NCBI GenBank assembly: GCA_023053575.1
Contig: JAKZAP010000021.1
Location: forward strand, 19,654,212 to 19,718,211
Source of the DNA: Branchinecta lynchi
Lineage: Eukaryota; Arthropoda; Branchiopoda; Anostraca; Branchinectidae
Length of the DNA stretch: 64,000 nt
Reading direction: 5' to 3'
The notes beneath the pieces are model-generated. The model saw only the letters and a program-made list of their open reading frames with translations. It was not told where the DNA came from and ran no database searches. How positions within the stretch are numbered: position 1 is the stretch's first letter; every line of letters begins with the position of its first letter. Both the position numbers and the translations under genes were made by a program. Of the stretch, positions 38,501-41,500 are shown piece after piece.

Positions 38501-41500
38501 TGCTTACAGTCGAATGTTGCTTTACAAGTCCCTTACATGTCTCACAACTGGTATCGCCTATTTTTGGTTTCAGTGTGTACCTTACTCCTGAAGTTGTCAA
38601 CCCCTTGAAACTTTCAAACTGGCTTATCTCATGAAGGATTTTTGTTCAGAAAATTTGATGGCATATATTTTGATCAGCTCTTCAAGGGCTATCGATTGCC
38701 CTAACCACAACAAAAGCATATCGGAAAAAGGGACTAAATTGACTTTGCAGTCAGTTGAACTTTATCCTTTTCAATCGTAGACATCGTGACGGATGAAAAC
38801 TTGGAATAATATCCTATATAATCTAGTTGGTATTATAAAGCTATTCGTAACTTTTTAGGATTAAAATACCATAGATGACACTATTAATTATTACGAAACT
38901 ACCTTGTTTTACATTACAGTATCGTTTGTACCCGTTGCGTTAACAGTAAATCCTAGGTTACAGCGATAGACCAACGATACAAACTTTCTTACCGTCAGAT
39001 TTATATAAATCGAATAGAATGTGCAACAATTTGCACTAATTTCTAGCCCCTCGTGCACCGATTCTACTGACAAGTCCCTTTCCCGTGATAGACATCAAGT
39101 TCACCGGATAAAAATAATGGGTATACCGACTAGCAAAAGTTGCAAACCCCTCATCGCTGAAGATTTGTGTAGCATAACAGCCGATTATTACTTACAAGTC
39201 CCTTGCATCTTTTACATTTGGGAACCAAATTGTTCATCAAATGACAGGTACGCCAACTAGCGAGAGCTGCAAACCCCTCATTGCCGAAGATGATTATGAG
39301 CTAACAGTTGCCTGTCGCGTACAAATCCCCTAAATGTCTCACAACTGGTATCGCCTATTTTTGGTTTCAGTGTGTACCTTACTACTGAAGTTGTCAACCC
39401 CTTGAAACTTTCAAACTGGTGTATCTCATAAAGGAATTTTTTTTACCAAAAAATGGATGTCATATACTTTGATCAGCTCATCAGCGGCTATCGATTGCCG
39501 TCGAAGTTGAACTTTATCCTTTTCAATCGTAGATATCGTGACGGATGAAAACTTGGAACAATATCTTACATAATCAATATAATAATAAATATAAATAATA
39601 AAATAATAAATAAAGCTATCCGTAACTTTTCAGGATTAAAATACCATAGATGACACTATTAATTATTACAAAATTACCTTATTGTTTTACATTACCGTAT
39701 CGTTTGTACCCGTTGCGTAAACAGTTAATCCTAGGTTATAGCGATAGACCATCGATACAAACTTTCTTACTGTCATATTTACAGAAATCGAATACAATGT
39801 GCACCAATTTTCAAAAATTTCTAGCCTCTCGTGAACCGATTCTTGCTTACAAGTCCGTCTCCCGTGATTGACATCAAATTCACCGGAAACAAATAATGGA
39901 TATACCAGCTATCAAAAGTTGCAAGCCCCTCATCGCTGAAGATGATTATAGCATAAGCTTTTTAAACGGGATGTTCTAAAAAAAATAATCATATGATCAA
40001 AAGGTATTCTTCAGCGTTGTAAAAACAACAACAAAATAATATAGGAAGAAGGGACTAAATTAACTTTGCAGTCAGTTGTACTTTATCCTTTTCAATCGTA
40101 GACATCGTGACGGAAGAAAACTTGGAACAATATCTTATATAATCTAGTTGGTAATAGAAAGCTATCCGTAACTTTTCAGGATTAAAATACTATAGATGAC
40201 CCTATTAATTATTATGAAACTACCTCATTGCTTTACATTTTCGTTTGTATCCGTTGTGTAAACAGTTAATCCTCGGTTACATTGATAGACCATCGACACA
40301 AACTTTCTTACCGTCAGATTTATAGAAATCGAATACAATGTGCACCCATTTGCAAAAATTCCTAGCCCCTCGTGAACCGATTCCTACTTACAAGTCCCTC
40401 TCCCGTGATATACATTAAGTTAACCGGAAACAAATAATGGGTACACCAGGTAGCAAAAGCTGCAAACCCATCATCGCAGAAGATGATTGTAGCATAACAG
40501 CCGATTATTACTTACAAGTCCCTTGCATATCTTACCATTGGGAACCAAATTGTTCTTACCATCGAATACACCGGAAACAAATAACAGGTATACCAACAAG
40601 CAAAAGCTGCAAACCCCTCATTACCGAAGATGATTATGGGCTAACAGTCGACTGTTGCTTAAAAGTTCCCTATATGTATCATAACTGGTATCGCCTATTT
40701 TTGGTTTCAATGTACCTTACTATGAAGTTGTCAACCCCTTTGAAATTTTCAAACTGGTGTATCTCATGAAGGAATTTTTGTACCAAAAAATGGATGGCAT
40801 ATGCTTTGATCGGCTCATCAATGGCTATCGATTGCCGTCGAAAAAAAAATTCTACCTGTCTTAGTTTAAAAGTTGACTTTTTTGCCGTAGGCCAACTTTC
40901 TAACGTCACGACTTAGAAAGGAGCAAAGGATAAGCTCTAGTTTCTTTAGCAATGAGAGAACTTTTAAAGTTTAAGAGGCACATCTGATACCGTTACTCTA
41001 CCACAAACCAAAGTGCAAAAAAAAAAAATTATAAACTCAGCTGAAATCGTCGCAGACATGGACAGAAACAATAGATGGCAGCACTTTCGGACCCGTGGGA
41101 AAAAGCCACTTTTTTGTCTCTGTAGATTTTTCTATTTATCACTCAAAGAAGATATGTTGGCTGTGGGGCCGGGTAACTGCCGCATATATTTAACACTTAT
41201 AGATTTTAGTCCATCTTCAATTTGAAAGTGGTGCCTGCCTGCTTGCGTGCTAGAACGGAGCTTTCCACTCGAAAGCAGAAACATCTTTTGATGAAACGAA
41301 AGGTTCGCTACACAACTTCAGATAGTCCTCTCTGACATAGGCTATACAACTCCACTTCACTTCGCAAACCGTAGGCTCTGGCTCGATGACAAGCAAAAAC
41401 CATCCTAATTGGCCCCAGGCAAGAGTTCTACGGAGCTTTCCAAAATGTAATGTCATATTCATCAATCCGGCCTAAGGTCCACACTTTCCGTAAAAACCGC

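Noticed and set aside
38282..38608. [14 protein letters not shown] frames as genes for a secreted repeat protein
   Set aside because: They lie wholly inside a repeated inverted-repeat element, lack a signal peptide and diverge mainly by amino-acid changes.
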